A DNA stretch of 64,000 nt from CAZHLD01 sp964533185 (GTDB lineage Bacteria; Acidobacteriota; Terriglobia; Acidiferrales; UBA7541): the NCBI GenBank assembly GCA_964533185.1, contig CAZHLD010000009.1, forward strand, positions 1 through 64,000, read 5' to 3'. Numbering within the stretch: position 1 is the first letter of the stretch; the number at the start of each line of letters is the position of its first letter. Under the pieces are notes generated by a model. It saw only the letters and a program-made list of their open reading frames with translations, was not told the origin of the DNA and made no database searches. Of this stretch, positions 39,440 through 48,560 are shown piece by piece. A program made the translations under genes and the position numbers.

Positions 39440-40330
39440 CTAGATTTTACGCGTGGGAGCCGATTCACGCGAGCCTGCTGGCAGATGGAACGACTCCGCA
39501 TCCGACGGGAAGCGCCCGTTTTGCACATCGTCACAGTACTCTCGTGCCGCCTGCGAAATCGTCTCGGCCAGGTTCGCATAGCGGCGCGCGAACTTCGGCG
39601 TGTGCCCCAGGCTGAATCCGAGCAGGTCGTGGATTACGAGCACCTGTCCGTCGCAATCCGGCCCGGCTCCGATTCCGATCGTGGGGATGCGCAGCTCCGC
39701 TGTGATCCGCGTGGCCAGCTCGCGCGGAACCGACTCCAGCACAATCGAAAACGCTCCGGCTGCCTCCACCGCCCGCGCATCGCGTAGGAGTTGTTCGGCC
39801 GCCTCCGGCGTTTTGCCTTGTACCTTGAAGCCGCCCATCGCGTGCAGCGATTGCGGCGTCAGCCCGACGTGGCCCATCACCGGAATCTCCGCCTCCACCA
39901 GGCGCGCGATTAGCTCCAACCGCCGCTCGCCGCCTTCCACCTTCACCGCCTCGGCGCCGGCTTCCTTCACGAACCGCACCGCATTGCGCACCGATTCGGC
40001 CACCTCGGCGTGGTAGCTGCCGTAGGGCATGTCCGCCACCACCAACGCGCGTCGCGTGCCGCGACGCACGGCGCGCGTGTGGTGCAACATTTCTTCCATC
40101 GTTACGGGCAGCGTGTTCTCGTAGCCCAGCACGACCATTCCCAGCGAATCGCCCACCAGCAGGATGTCCACGCCGGCCTCGTCCAGCAGGCGCGCGGTGG
40201 GATAGTCGTAGGCAGTCAGACAGGTAATCTTGCGCGGGACGTCCGATTGCGGTTTTGAAACAGGGAATTTCCGACTCAGGATGTCGGGCACGGTCACTTT
40301 CCCGTTGCCCGCACGGGGCGCGACGCTCAT
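39440..40330 (-). CDS. panB: 3-methyl-2-oxobutanoate hydroxymethyltransferase
   Basis: Makes ketopantoate from 2-oxoisovalerate, the first pantothenate-specific step. The 296-residue protein shows ITCLTAYDYPTARLLDEAGV, ILLVGDSLGMVVLGYENTLP, TMEEMLHHTRAVRRGTRRA, MPYGSYHAEVAESVRNAVRF, VKVEGGERRLELIARLVEAE, GHVGLTPQSLHAMGGFKVQG and SIVLESVPRELATRITAEL. The Mg-binding Asp residues are in GDSLG and VVADMPYGSY. It is the first gene of the panB-dinB-dinB-panC series. Confidence 0.97.
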   Translation of the reverse strand: MSVAPRAGNGKVTVPDILSRKFPVSKPQSDVPRKITCLTAYDYPTARLLDEAGVDILLVGDSLGMVVLGYENTLPVTMEEMLHHTRAVRRGTRRALVVADMPYGSYHAEVAESVRNAVRFVKEAGAEAVKVEGGERRLELIARLVEAEIPVMGHVGLTPQSLHAMGGFKVQGKTPEAAEQLLRDARAVEAAGAFSIVLESVPRELATRITAELRIPTIGIGAGPDCDGQVLVIHDLLGFSLGHTPKFARRYANLAETISQAAREYCDDVQNGRFPSDAESFHLPAGSRESAPTRKI

Positions 40331-40519
40331 TGGTACCTCCGGTGCCGCTCCCGAATCTCCGGGATGCAGCCCATCAAAAGCATCCTAGCAGATATGCTGG
40401 CCCAGGGCCATGCCCTTGTGTCAATCTCACTCGAACGCTACATACTGCCTATTCGATGGAAACAGTTAGCGTCTCGGCCGCGTATATCTAGAGGGATGGG
40501 TATTGCTCCGAGAGAGGAA

Positions 40520-40792
40520 ATGACTTACTTCATCCTGTTGATCATCCTGGTGGCGCTCTTGTTGGCCATCATCCGCGTGGCCGCCGGCGACGACCCTCAC
40601 GCCAACATGACCGAGGAAGAGTTTGAAGCCGAGGCCAGGCGCGTCTCAATGACGGGCGTCGCCATGACCGAGCTTCAAAAGCACATCGACCCCCAGCACA
40701 AGGTCGAATACCTGGCCCAGCGCGACAAGCACGTCGAAGCGGATTCCAGCGACTCCGGCGACCGCCCACCAGACCCCCCGGCCAAACCCTGA
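40520..40792 (+). CDS. small single-pass membrane protein, unknown function
   Basis: From ATG 40520, with GAGAGGAA before it, the product is 90 residues. ATG 40496 would add eight residues. One N-terminal membrane helix (TYFILLIILVALLLAIIRVA) is followed by an acidic soluble tail (DDPHANMTEEEFEAEARRVS, HKVEYLAQRDKHVEADSSDS) ending in a Pro-rich stretch. No known domain was recognised. It lies alone between panB and the acyl-CoA synthetase gene. Confidence 0.65.
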   Translation: MTYFILLIILVALLLAIIRVAAGDDPHANMTEEEFEAEARRVSMTGVAMTELQKHIDPQHKVEYLAQRDKHVEADSSDSGDRPPDPPAKP

Positions 40793-40872
40793 GTTTCTGT
40801 CAGTGCAGGGTTGGATGTGCCCGGCAATCGTCCACTTCATCGGCCTCGACTTCGTTCGGGCAATGACTGTTG

Positions 40873-40878
40873 TAGAAT
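40873..40878 (+). promoter_or_regulatory. -10-like element TAGAAT upstream of the acyl-CoA synthetase
   Basis: TAGAAT lies 81 bases before the preferred ATG. No clear -35 box is visible. Confidence 0.35.
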
Positions 40879-40959
40879 AGCCGGCGGCTGCGCTCACCTG
40901 CTGTGGCAGTTTCCCTAGTTTCCGGAGACTCTGCCCAAGTACCAAAACCGAAGGTCAAG

Positions 40960-43104
40960 ATGCAAGAGCCAAAGACTGCAAAACCCCAAGCGCCACCCGA
41001 GCTTGACCCCATCTTCCGCCCGCGGTCCATCGCCGTCATCGGCGCTTCCACCGAGCCTCACGCTCTCGGCCGCCAGATCCTCGAGAACATCATCAACTAT
41101 CGCTTCCGCGGCCACGTCTATCCAGTGAACCCGAAGGCCAAGGAGCTGCTCGGCCTCCGTTGTTTTCCCTCCGTCTGCGACATCCCTGACGTGGTTGACC
41201 TGGCCGTGGTCGTTGTCCCGCGCGAACACACTCTGGCCGTGGTGGCCGATTGCGGTCGCAAAGGCGTCCGCGGCGTCGTCGTGATCACCGCTGGCTTCCG
41301 CGAAACCGGCGAGGAAGGCGCCGCGCTCGAGCTGCAGTTGTCGGCACTGGCCCGGCGCCACGGCTTCCGCCTGATCGGGCCAAACTGCATGGGCGTGATC
41401 AACACCGACCCGCTTGTCCGCCTGAACGCCACCTTCGCCCCCACTATGCCCCTTGAAGGCCGCAAAGCATTCCTCTCCCAAAGCGGCGCGCTTGGCGTGG
41501 CCATTCTCAATATCGCCGACGAGCGCAACCTCGGCCTGTCGTCCTTCGCCAGCCTGGGCAACAAAGCCGACGTCACCGACGACGACATGCTCGCCTACTG
41601 GGCCGACGACCCGCGCACTTCCGTCATCCTCATGTACCTCGAGGCCTTCAGCAACCCGGCGCGCTTTGCTCAGGTGGCGCGCTCGGTCAGCCTCAGGAAA
41701 CCCATCCTCGTCGTCAAGTCCGGGCGCACGCGTGCCGGCGCCCGCGCCGCGGTTTCCCACACCGGCTCGCTCGCCGAATCGAGCGACGTCGCCCTCGACG
41801 CCTTCCTCGAACACTGCGGTGTGCTCCGCGTCGGCACGGTCGAAGAGTTGTTCGACTTGGGCACTGCCCTTGCCCGCAACCCACTGCCGCCCGGCCCGCG
41901 TGTGGCCATCATTAGCAATGCTGGCGGACCGGCCATCCTCGCCACAGACGCCATCATCGGTCGCGGCCTCGAGATGGCACAGCTCTCTGAAAGCACTCTC
42001 GCCGCACTGCGCGCCCGCCTGCCGGCGCACGCCAGTGTGGCCAACCCGCTCGACATGCTGCCCACGGCCGATGCTTTGCTCTACGGCTTTGCGCTCGAGC
42101 GGGTGCTCGCGGACTCCGGCGTGGACATGGTGATGGTGATTTTCGTCCCGCCGATGATGGTGGACCCGGTCGAGGTCATCGCCGCGCTCGAGGCGGCCCG
42201 CCTCCGCGTGCCCAAGCCTGTCATCTGCGTCCTGATGGCGCCCGAAGAAGCCAGCGCCATGCTTCGCGACACCCTCCCCGATCATCTCGCTCTCTGCCAG
42301 TTTCCCGAACCCGCCGCCGGCGCGCTCGTGGCTCTCGAACGCCAGCGCCGTTGGTGCGCCCGCGGCCATGGCGAAGCGCGCCGCTTCACAGTGGACCGCA
42401 CCTCCGCCGAGAAAATCTTCGCCACCGCCCGCAGCGAAGGCCGTGCCGACCTCCACCTCCGTGAAGCCTTCGAGGTGCTCACCGCCTACGGTATTCCTGT
42501 AGCCCGCTACGCTGTGGCCCGTTCAGCCGAAGCCGCTGAAGAAGCCGCGCGCCAGATCGGCTTCCCCGTGGCCATGAAGATTAGTTATGGCGGCGTGGCC
42601 CACAAGACCGAAGCGCGCGGCGTGGCCCTCGGCATCCGCTCCACCGACCAGGCCTTCCACACCTACCACGGCCTTACCCACGTCCTGGCCGAAAGCCAGC
42701 ACATTGACGCTGCCGGCCGCGCCGTCGTCATCCAGGAGATGGTCTCCGGCCGCGAAACCATCCTCGGCATGGTGCGCGACCCCAACGTCGGCCCACTGCT
42801 CATGTTTGGCCTGGGCGGCCTGTTTGTCGAAACCCTCCGCGACGTCGCCTTCCGCCCCGTCCCGCTCACCGACCTCGACGCCCGCGAGCTGCTCCGCGCC
42901 ATTCGCGGCTATCCGGTGCTCGCCGGGGTCCGCGGCCAGAAACCAGTGGATTTCGCCCGCCTCGAAGAGGTACTACTGCGGCTCTCTCAGCTCGTCACCG
43001 ACTTCGACTTCATCGAAGAGATCGACATCAACCCCTTCTTCGCCTCCGAACACACCTCCGACTGCAAAGCCGCCGACTCCCGCATCCGCCTGCGCCTTGC
43101 TTAA
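40960..43104 (+). CDS. acetate-CoA ligase (ADP-forming), fused alpha-beta
   Basis: ATG 40960 is preferred because AAGG lies just before it. The frame opens at GTG 40903. The alpha part (CoA-binding SIAVIGASTEPHALGRQILE; succinyl-CoA ligase-like) carries the catalytic His in AAVSHTGSLAESSDV. The beta part is an ATP-grasp domain near residues 480-714 (LTAYGIPVARYAVARSAEAA, GFPVAMKISYGGVAHKTEAR, EMVSGRETILGMVRDPNVGP). Such proteins convert acyl-CoA plus ADP and phosphate to acid plus ATP. A fused single chain occurs widely in bacteria and archaea. It would let the cell conserve energy from acetyl-CoA produced by the thiolase and other steps. Confidence 0.92.
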   Translation: MQEPKTAKPQAPPELDPIFRPRSIAVIGASTEPHALGRQILENIINYRFRGHVYPVNPKAKELLGLRCFPSVCDIPDVVDLAVVVVPREHTLAVVADCGRKGVRGVVVITAGFRETGEEGAALELQLSALARRHGFRLIGPNCMGVINTDPLVRLNATFAPTMPLEGRKAFLSQSGALGVAILNIADERNLGLSSFASLGNKADVTDDDMLAYWADDPRTSVILMYLEAFSNPARFAQVARSVSLRKPILVVKSGRTRAGARAAVSHTGSLAESSDVALDAFLEHCGVLRVGTVEELFDLGTALARNPLPPGPRVAIISNAGGPAILATDAIIGRGLEMAQLSESTLAALRARLPAHASVANPLDMLPTADALLYGFALERVLADSGVDMVMVIFVPPMMVDPVEVIAALEAARLRVPKPVICVLMAPEEASAMLRDTLPDHLALCQFPEPAAGALVALERQRRWCARGHGEARRFTVDRTSAEKIFATARSEGRADLHLREAFEVLTAYGIPVARYAVARSAEAAEEAARQIGFPVAMKISYGGVAHKTEARGVALGIRSTDQAFHTYHGLTHVLAESQHIDAAGRAVVIQEMVSGRETILGMVRDPNVGPLLMFGLGGLFVETLRDVAFRPVPLTDLDARELLRAIRGYPVLAGVRGQKPVDFARLEEVLLRLSQLVTDFDFIEEIDINPFFASEHTSDCKAADSRIRLRLA

Positions 43105-43128
43105 CAGTTTGTTGAAAAACCCCTGAGT

Positions 43129-43222
43129 CTGTCATTCCGAGGAGCCCGCCGCAGGCGGGAGGAATCCCTCTTTTGCCTGGCTTTTTGCGCGGAGGGATTC
43201 CTCGCTGCGCTCGGAATGACAG
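43129..43222. repeat. palindromic dispersed element (CTGTCATTCCGA…TCGGAATGACAG)
   Basis: A 94-base near-complete inverted repeat. The outer arms CTGTCATTCCGA / TCGGAATGACAG match perfectly and the inner arms include GAGGAATCCCTC / GAGGGATTCCTC. It lies between the convergent acyl-CoA synthetase and gltD genes, where it may also end transcription. It shares TGTCATTC and AATCCCTC with the elements at 8921 and 19715. Confidence 0.75.
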
Positions 43223-43318
43223 CCTCAAATGCTTTTCTTAAGAAGCTGTTAAGGGGTCACCTGAATCAGATTGTTTTGCTGTAGGAGTGTATGGACACAC
43301 GCCCCGATGTAGAAAGGA

Positions 43319-44809
43319 CTACAGTCTGCCTTCGTTGCGCAGCTTCTTCCGCAAGGTGCGATCAATCGACCGCGCCGCCTTCCGCGCTGGCGCCATCGCC
43401 GTCACGATCAAGTCCGCGCCGCGCACGCAGTCGCCCGCGGCCCAGACTTCTTCTTCGCGGCTGGTCTGTCCTTCTTCTTCCGTGTTCACCCAGATCGTGC
43501 CCCACTTGGTGGTCTTCAGGTTCTCGGTCGTCTGCGCGATCTCGTCTTCGACGCTGTAGCCAATCGCAATTACCGCCGTATCGCATTCCAGCACGAAGTT
43601 CGACCCTTCGATCGGCACCGGCGTGCGTCGCCCCTTGGCGTCCGGCGCGCCCAGCTTCATGCGGATGCACTCGCAGGCCGTCACCTTGCCTTCGGCGTCG
43701 CCCATGAACTTCACCGGCAGCGTGAGCCATTCGAACTTCACGCCTTCTTCGCGCGCGTTGATGCGCTCTTCGAGCCGCCCCGGCATTTCCACCTCGGACC
43801 GCCGGTACACGCACCAGACTTCGCCCTCCGGGCAGAGCCGCAGCGCCGTGCGCACGCAGTCCATGGCCGTGTCGCCGCCGCCCACCACCACCGTGCGCCG
43901 CCCCGCGTGGGGCCGCCCGTGCATTGCCTCCGGCAGCAGCTCATCCGGTAGGTTTCCTTTCACCAGGTACTCGGTGGCGTTGTAAATGTTCTTCAGCTCT
44001 TCGCCCGGGATCTTCATCCGGTTCCCCGCGCTCGCTCCGTGCCCCAGGAAGACGGCGTCGAAGCCATGTTTCCGCAGCAGCTCGTCCACGGTGACGTCTT
44101 TTCCGATGCGCGTGTTACAGCGGAACTCAATGCCGAGCTCTTCCAGCCAGTGGAGCTTCTCCCACACGATTTCCTTGTTCAGTTTGAACCCCGGGATGCC
44201 GTAGATCAGCAGCCCGCCCGGCCGCGGCCATGCTTCAAACACGGTCACGCTGTGCCCGCGCTTGACCAGCTCTTCGGCCACGGCCAGCCCCGCCGGGCCC
44301 GAACCCACCACGCCCACCCGCGTCCCAAGAGGCGGGGGCAGCTCCGGCTTCGGGTACCCGCCCAGGTTCTTTCGCATGTAGTCCACACAGAATTTCTCCA
44401 GTTTCCCGATTGCCGCCGGCACGCTGTACGTCCCCAGCACGCACGCGCCCTCGCACTGCTTTTCCTGCGGACACAGCCGTCCGCAGATGTCCGGCATGTT
44501 CGAAGTCTCCAAGAATTTCTTCGCCGCGCCCAGGATGTCGCCCTCCTCGATCAGCCATAGCGCCGCCGGAATATCGTTGTGTGCCGGGCAGCCAAACGTG
44601 CACGGCTGGTGCTCGCACTGCAGGCACCGGCTGGCTTCCAGGATCGCCTCGTGCAGCGTCAACGCCTGCGAAACTTCGTCGAAATTCTTGAGCCGCTCCT
44701 TGGGGTCTTGCTTGCGCGGCTTCACCGGCTCGGCGCGCAGACGCCGCCGGCGGTCAAACGGTTTGGCTGGCTGCTTCTCGGCAGTGACTTCTGTCGGCGG
44801 CGTGGGCAT
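43319..44809 (-). CDS. gltD: glutamate synthase small subunit (NADPH), GltD family
   Basis: ATG 44809 is chosen, with GGGAG before it. The frame opens at 44836. The 496-residue protein begins with a Cys-rich domain (CLQCEHQPCTFGCPAHNDIP and CGRLCPQEKQCEGACV, residues about 55-120) for two [4Fe-4S] clusters. It is followed by FAD-binding GVVGSGPAGLAVAEELVKRG and NADPH-binding VVVGGGDTAMDCVRTALRLC. AAGDCVRGADLIVTAMA closes the fold. It passes electrons from NADPH to the large glutamate synthase subunit, which is not in the window. Related proteins serve other partners (NfnB, sulphide dehydrogenase), so the partner is unproven. Confidence 0.9.
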   Translation of the reverse strand: MPTPPTEVTAEKQPAKPFDRRRRLRAEPVKPRKQDPKERLKNFDEVSQALTLHEAILEASRCLQCEHQPCTFGCPAHNDIPAALWLIEEGDILGAAKKFLETSNMPDICGRLCPQEKQCEGACVLGTYSVPAAIGKLEKFCVDYMRKNLGGYPKPELPPPLGTRVGVVGSGPAGLAVAEELVKRGHSVTVFEAWPRPGGLLIYGIPGFKLNKEIVWEKLHWLEELGIEFRCNTRIGKDVTVDELLRKHGFDAVFLGHGASAGNRMKIPGEELKNIYNATEYLVKGNLPDELLPEAMHGRPHAGRRTVVVGGGDTAMDCVRTALRLCPEGEVWCVYRRSEVEMPGRLEERINAREEGVKFEWLTLPVKFMGDAEGKVTACECIRMKLGAPDAKGRRTPVPIEGSNFVLECDTAVIAIGYSVEDEIAQTTENLKTTKWGTIWVNTEEEGQTSREEEVWAAGDCVRGADLIVTAMAPARKAARSIDRTLRKKLRNEGRL

Positions 44810-45082
44810 AGTTTCAGGCTCCCTCTTAGAATACACGTTGACCCTCGTCCTCAGCCGGAAAGAATTGCACGAGCGATGCCCATCCCGGCAAGGTGGGGGA
44901 TTGACCTAACTGAAAGTAGCGTAAGGGATTAAACGAGTTGTGGCCCGTTCCTGACCGGCGGTATTGCGCCCCTTCGCGCACTCTTGACCCCTTCTGAGCC
45001 ACCCCACTCACCTCACGCGGGAACACATTCGTCTGGCTCGGTGTCTGATTCAATGACAAGATACTCTTTCCAATCCCACACC

Positions 45083-45679
45083 ATGAAGCGCCTCTTTGCA
45101 TTTCGTTGGATCCTACCCATTCTCCAAGTCACATTATTTGCTCTTCTCGCAGCTCTTGCTCAACAAGAAGACAACTGGTCAATCGAGCAAAGGGCCGATT
45201 TCCGCATTCGCACCGGGCATTATTACAATCCAAAGGTTGACCTATATGGTGCGCTCAATCTGCCTGTAGCGTACGTCGTCGGCGCACTGGACATCTTCAT
45301 CGGTTATCGAACAAGCGAATTCCTCCAACACGAACCGTTCTCCACTGAAGTGATTCACTTTGTGGCCTACGGCATAGGAGTCGTAATTCTCTGGTACTGG
45401 GTCGGCTCATGGCTTGACGGTCGCTTAGGAATCATGAGACCAGCGGCTGTCCGTGCTCCGAATCAAGTCCTAAGATTCCTGTGTTGGACGGGATTGGTTG
45501 TCTGCGCCCTACTTGGTGGTCTCGCGGTCGCCGGAATTACCTCAGGAATAAGACCATTGTGGAGTTACCTCATCTTTGCCCACCCGGTCTGGTTTGCTTT
45601 CGCTGCTTTGGTGCTCGCACTCAAGATTCGCCTGTGGCGAAAGCTTGTGCGCACAACAAGCGTCGGTATCCGGCCGTAG
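45083..45679 (+). CDS. multi-pass membrane protein, unknown function, atypical base composition
   Basis: From ATG 45083 the product is 198 residues. ATG 45053 is an alternative. Four hydrophobic segments are seen: ILPILQVTLFALLAALA, the region around YVVGALDIFIGY, FVAYGIGVVILWYWVGSWLD, and VLRFLCWTGLVVCALLGGLA with YLIFAHPVWFAFAALVLAL. No motif is recognised. GC content and codon choice are visibly lower than in neighbours (many A/T third positions, e.g. CTCTTGCTCAACAAGAAGAC), suggesting acquisition from elsewhere. Confidence 0.6.
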   Translation: MKRLFAFRWILPILQVTLFALLAALAQQEDNWSIEQRADFRIRTGHYYNPKVDLYGALNLPVAYVVGALDIFIGYRTSEFLQHEPFSTEVIHFVAYGIGVVILWYWVGSWLDGRLGIMRPAAVRAPNQVLRFLCWTGLVVCALLGGLAVAGITSGIRPLWSYLIFAHPVWFAFAALVLALKIRLWRKLVRTTSVGIRP

Positions 45680-45700
45680 GGGCACGATACATCGTGCCCC
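45679..45700. terminator. hairpin between convergent genes
   Basis: GGGGCACGAT-AC-ATCGTGCCCC, a near-perfect palindrome at the stop of the preceding gene and before the convergent beta-propeller gene. It belongs to the GTAGGGGC-type repeat family. It may serve as terminator, but there is no U-tract. Confidence 0.5.
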
Positions 45701-45721
45701 GAGAATCAGGGATTTGCTGGT

Positions 45722-46939
45722 TTAATCCACCCACTCCGCGATGAAGATATTCGTATCCCCGCGCTGCTTCTGATTGCGGTTCGACGCCCAGACCAGCAGC
45801 TTCCCGTCCGATGAAAACATCGGGAAGGAATCAAAAAACGGGTGGGTGGTGATCCTTTCGAGACCCGTCCCGTCCAGGTTGATCATATAGAGGTCGAAGT
45901 TCCGCCCGCGCGGCTCGTGCTGGTTCGACGCAAAAATAATTCGCTTGCCGTCAGGATGGAAGAACGGCGCAAAGCTTGCCGCGCCGTTGTCCGTCAGTTG
46001 CCGCTTGTTCGATCCGTCGGCGTCCATCACGAAAATCTCAAACCGCACCGGCCGCAGCAGCCCGGTCTTCAGCAGCTCCTGGTAGTCGGCCACCTCGGCG
46101 GGGGTTTTCGGGTGGTAGGTGCGATAGACGATTTTCTTCCCGTCCGGCGAAAAAAACGGCCCGCCATCGTAGCCTAGCTCCGTCGTCAACCGCTTCACGT
46201 TTTTTCCGTTCGGGTCCATCGTGTAGATGTCCAGGTCGCCGTCGCGGTACGACGTGAAAACAATCTTCTTCCCGTCGCGCGAGACCGTGGCTTCGGCGTC
46301 GTAGCCCGGGTTGTTCGTCAGCCGCTTCAAGTCCGTTCCATCGGGCTTTGCAGTGTAGATGTCAAACTCCGGGTACAACCTCCACACATAGCCGCGGCTA
46401 TAGTCGAGCGGCGGCGGGCAGGCCGGGCTAGCGACGTGCGTGGAGGCATAGAGAACGCGCTTACCGTCGGGGAAAAAGTACGAGCACGTCGTCTTCCCAT
46501 CGCCGGTCGAAACCATCCGCTCGACGGCACCTTTGACGTCCATGATGTAAATCTGGTCGCACTTCTCCTCGCCCGCGTGCGCCTGGAAAATCAGCTTCTT
46601 GTTATCGGCGGAGAAATACGCCTCTGCATTCTCTCCGCCCGGCGTGAGCTGACGAATGTTTCGCAGGTGTTTCCGTTCCTCCGGCGTCAGTAGCGCCTCG
46701 TCGCCGGAGCCCGCCCCTGCCGCCACCGTCTGCGGCCGCGCGCCGTCCGCGGTCGTCCAACTGACCTGCAATCCGGCACGGTTCCCCGAAAGCAAGACGG
46801 CGTAGCGCCCCGCATCAGCCGGAAGATCGGCTGGCACCGGCGGCACCGCCGAGGCCGCGCCTTGCGCAAAAACTCCGCGAACGGAGATACAGCCCAGAAC
46901 AAGGATCAGCAGCAAGGATGGCAAAGCTCTGGTCTTCAT
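45722..46939 (-). CDS. secreted TolB-like WD40/PD40 beta-propeller protein
   Basis: 405 residues with signal peptide (MKTRALPSLLLILVLGCISV, ending VFAQG). The mature protein has repeated blades with the TolB/PD40 pattern: AEAYFSADNKKLIFQAHAG, KTTCSYFFPDGKRVLYAST, AEATVSRDGKKIVFTSYRDG, GGPFFSPDGKKIVYRTYH, FAPFFHPDGKRIIFASNQHE and DSFPMFSSDGKLLVWASN. The repeated motif NNNRLT/KRLT with DGT (KPDGTDLKRLT, DADGSNKRQLT, NLDGTGLERIT) marks blade ends. Probably six blades. It is likely a periplasmic interaction protein. The enzymatic role is unknown. Confidence 0.88.
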   Translation of the reverse strand: MKTRALPSLLLILVLGCISVRGVFAQGAASAVPPVPADLPADAGRYAVLLSGNRAGLQVSWTTADGARPQTVAAGAGSGDEALLTPEERKHLRNIRQLTPGGENAEAYFSADNKKLIFQAHAGEEKCDQIYIMDVKGAVERMVSTGDGKTTCSYFFPDGKRVLYASTHVASPACPPPLDYSRGYVWRLYPEFDIYTAKPDGTDLKRLTNNPGYDAEATVSRDGKKIVFTSYRDGDLDIYTMDPNGKNVKRLTTELGYDGGPFFSPDGKKIVYRTYHPKTPAEVADYQELLKTGLLRPVRFEIFVMDADGSNKRQLTDNGAASFAPFFHPDGKRIIFASNQHEPRGRNFDLYMINLDGTGLERITTHPFFDSFPMFSSDGKLLVWASNRNQKQRGDTNIFIAEWVD

Positions 46940-47025
46940 GGGTCTCCCGGATGCAAAGACGAGCCCGCCATTCTAACTCTGCCGATGGCGCGCTGCCAGC
47001 GCGAGCCGATGGCAAGTCGCCGCGG

Positions 47026-48456
47026 TCAGCTCTCTTCCAGCGGCTCGGGGTGGATATTGACCTCGAAGATCTGCGGGAATTTCTCCTTGACGCGGTCCTG
47101 AAGCGCCTCGGTCACGTCATGGACTCGGCCAATGGGCAGGCTGCCGTCCATCGCGCAGTGACAGGTGACCACCACCTTGCCGTCCACGCGTCGCGCATGC
47201 ACCGCGTGGCAATTCACCACCTCGCGGTAATGCGACTGCAGGCCGTTGATGTGCTCCCGCACCGCGTCCGAGAGCTCGTTCATGTCGTCGGCGGAGACAA
47301 TCTGCGTGTCCAGCGGCTCGATATGGATGTTCACCTGGTCTGCGCCCGCCGCCGGACGCCCTTCCCCGCCGGTCACTGCCGGCAGGCAGCGGATCTCTTC
47401 TTCCAGCTCCGTGGCCCGGCCGTGGGCGGCGCGCAGCGTGAGCCCCTGGTCCACCTCAAGGTGCAGCGCCACGTACAGCCGCCCGTCCAATTGGTGCGCG
47501 GCGATCTCGTGCACTTGCAGGTTTCGTCGCTGCGCCACCGCGCGAATCGCGTCAAACAAATTCTCGTCCGCCGCCGCGCGCGGCTCCATGTGCACCATCA
47601 CATCGGCCGGCACGATTTCGGTGACGCGCTGCTCCACCGCCTCGCTGGTCGCGTGTACCTGCTCGAAGCTGGCCGTGCGCGGCACGCTGATCGTGATGTC
47701 CACAAAGTGCCGGTTCCCCGCCCGCCGCACGCGCACCCGCTCAGCCGCCAGCACGCCATTCATATCTCCCACCGCCGCCGCGATCCGCTGCTGCAGACCG
47801 GCCGGCGCAGCGTCCAGCAGGGCGTCAATCGTTCGCTTCCCCAGCCGCGAGCCCACCCAGATAATTACGGCGGAAACGACCAATGCGGCGATCGGGTCCG
47901 CATAGGAAAGCCACTCGATCCCCCAGCGCTGGCCCAGCCACACCACCGCCATTCCGAACATTACGACCACCGTGCTCCACACATCGGTCGAAAAGTGCAG
48001 CGCATCGGCTTCCAGCGCCTCGCTCTGATATTTCCTCGCTACCCGCGTGAGCGCCCGCGATCGCACCACGTCGATCACAATCGTCAGTCCCAGCACGCCC
48101 ACCGCCAGCAGACTCGGCTGGATGTGCACCGCGCGGGTCAGCATCCGGTGGAACGCTTCCCAGATGATATAGACCGAGGCCAGCAGCAGCAGCCCGGTCT
48201 CCACAAACGCGGAGAAATTCTCCACCTTGCCATGACCATAAGTGTGCTTCGAATCGGCGGGCTGGTCCGAAATGCGCACCGAAAGATAGGTGATGACGGT
48301 GGTGATGAGGTCCAGGCTCGAATGCAGCGCCTCGGAGAGGATGCCCAGGCTGCCCGTCACCACCGCCAGAAACACCTTCAGAGACACCAGGACCAGCGCC
48401 GAGGCCACCGACCCCAGCGCCGCCATTTTCTTCTCGCGTACGCCTGTCAAGTTCAC
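47026..48456 (-). CDS. cation diffusion facilitator transporter with three C-terminal domains
   Basis: The 476-residue protein has a typical CDF membrane part (residues about 15-215): SLKVFLAVVTGSLGILSEAL followed by HSSLD (metal-binding HxxxD), HTYGHGKVENFSAFVETG, and ALEADALHFSTDVWSTVVVM with a second HxxxD. The cytosolic C-terminus is unusually long. I count three consecutive cation-efflux dimerisation-like modules: about 215-300 (AERVRVRRAGNRHFVDITIS), 305-390 (VHEIAAHQLDGRLYVALHLE), and 395-475 (CHAVHARRVDGKVVVTCHCA). CDF proteins usually carry one. It would export Zn, Fe or Mn in exchange for protons. Confidence 0.92.
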   Translation of the reverse strand: MNLTGVREKKMAALGSVASALVLVSLKVFLAVVTGSLGILSEALHSSLDLITTVITYLSVRISDQPADSKHTYGHGKVENFSAFVETGLLLLASVYIIWEAFHRMLTRAVHIQPSLLAVGVLGLTIVIDVVRSRALTRVARKYQSEALEADALHFSTDVWSTVVVMFGMAVVWLGQRWGIEWLSYADPIAALVVSAVIIWVGSRLGKRTIDALLDAAPAGLQQRIAAAVGDMNGVLAAERVRVRRAGNRHFVDITISVPRTASFEQVHATSEAVEQRVTEIVPADVMVHMEPRAAADENLFDAIRAVAQRRNLQVHEIAAHQLDGRLYVALHLEVDQGLTLRAAHGRATELEEEIRCLPAVTGGEGRPAAGADQVNIHIEPLDTQIVSADDMNELSDAVREHINGLQSHYREVVNCHAVHARRVDGKVVVTCHCAMDGSLPIGRVHDVTEALQDRVKEKFPQIFEVNIHPEPLEES

Positions 48457-48560
48457 ACGGGCAGTATACGACGGTCGGCCCCGCCCCGCGCCAGCAGCCG
48501 TTTCCCGCTTCTGGTAATATCTCTAGCTGAAAATATTGCCTCTAGGGTTAGGGAAGCATT

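Noticed and set aside
40915..42456. 513-residue frame antisense to the acyl-CoA synthetase
   Set aside because: Shadow frame of a recognised enzyme, with no start signal or domain.
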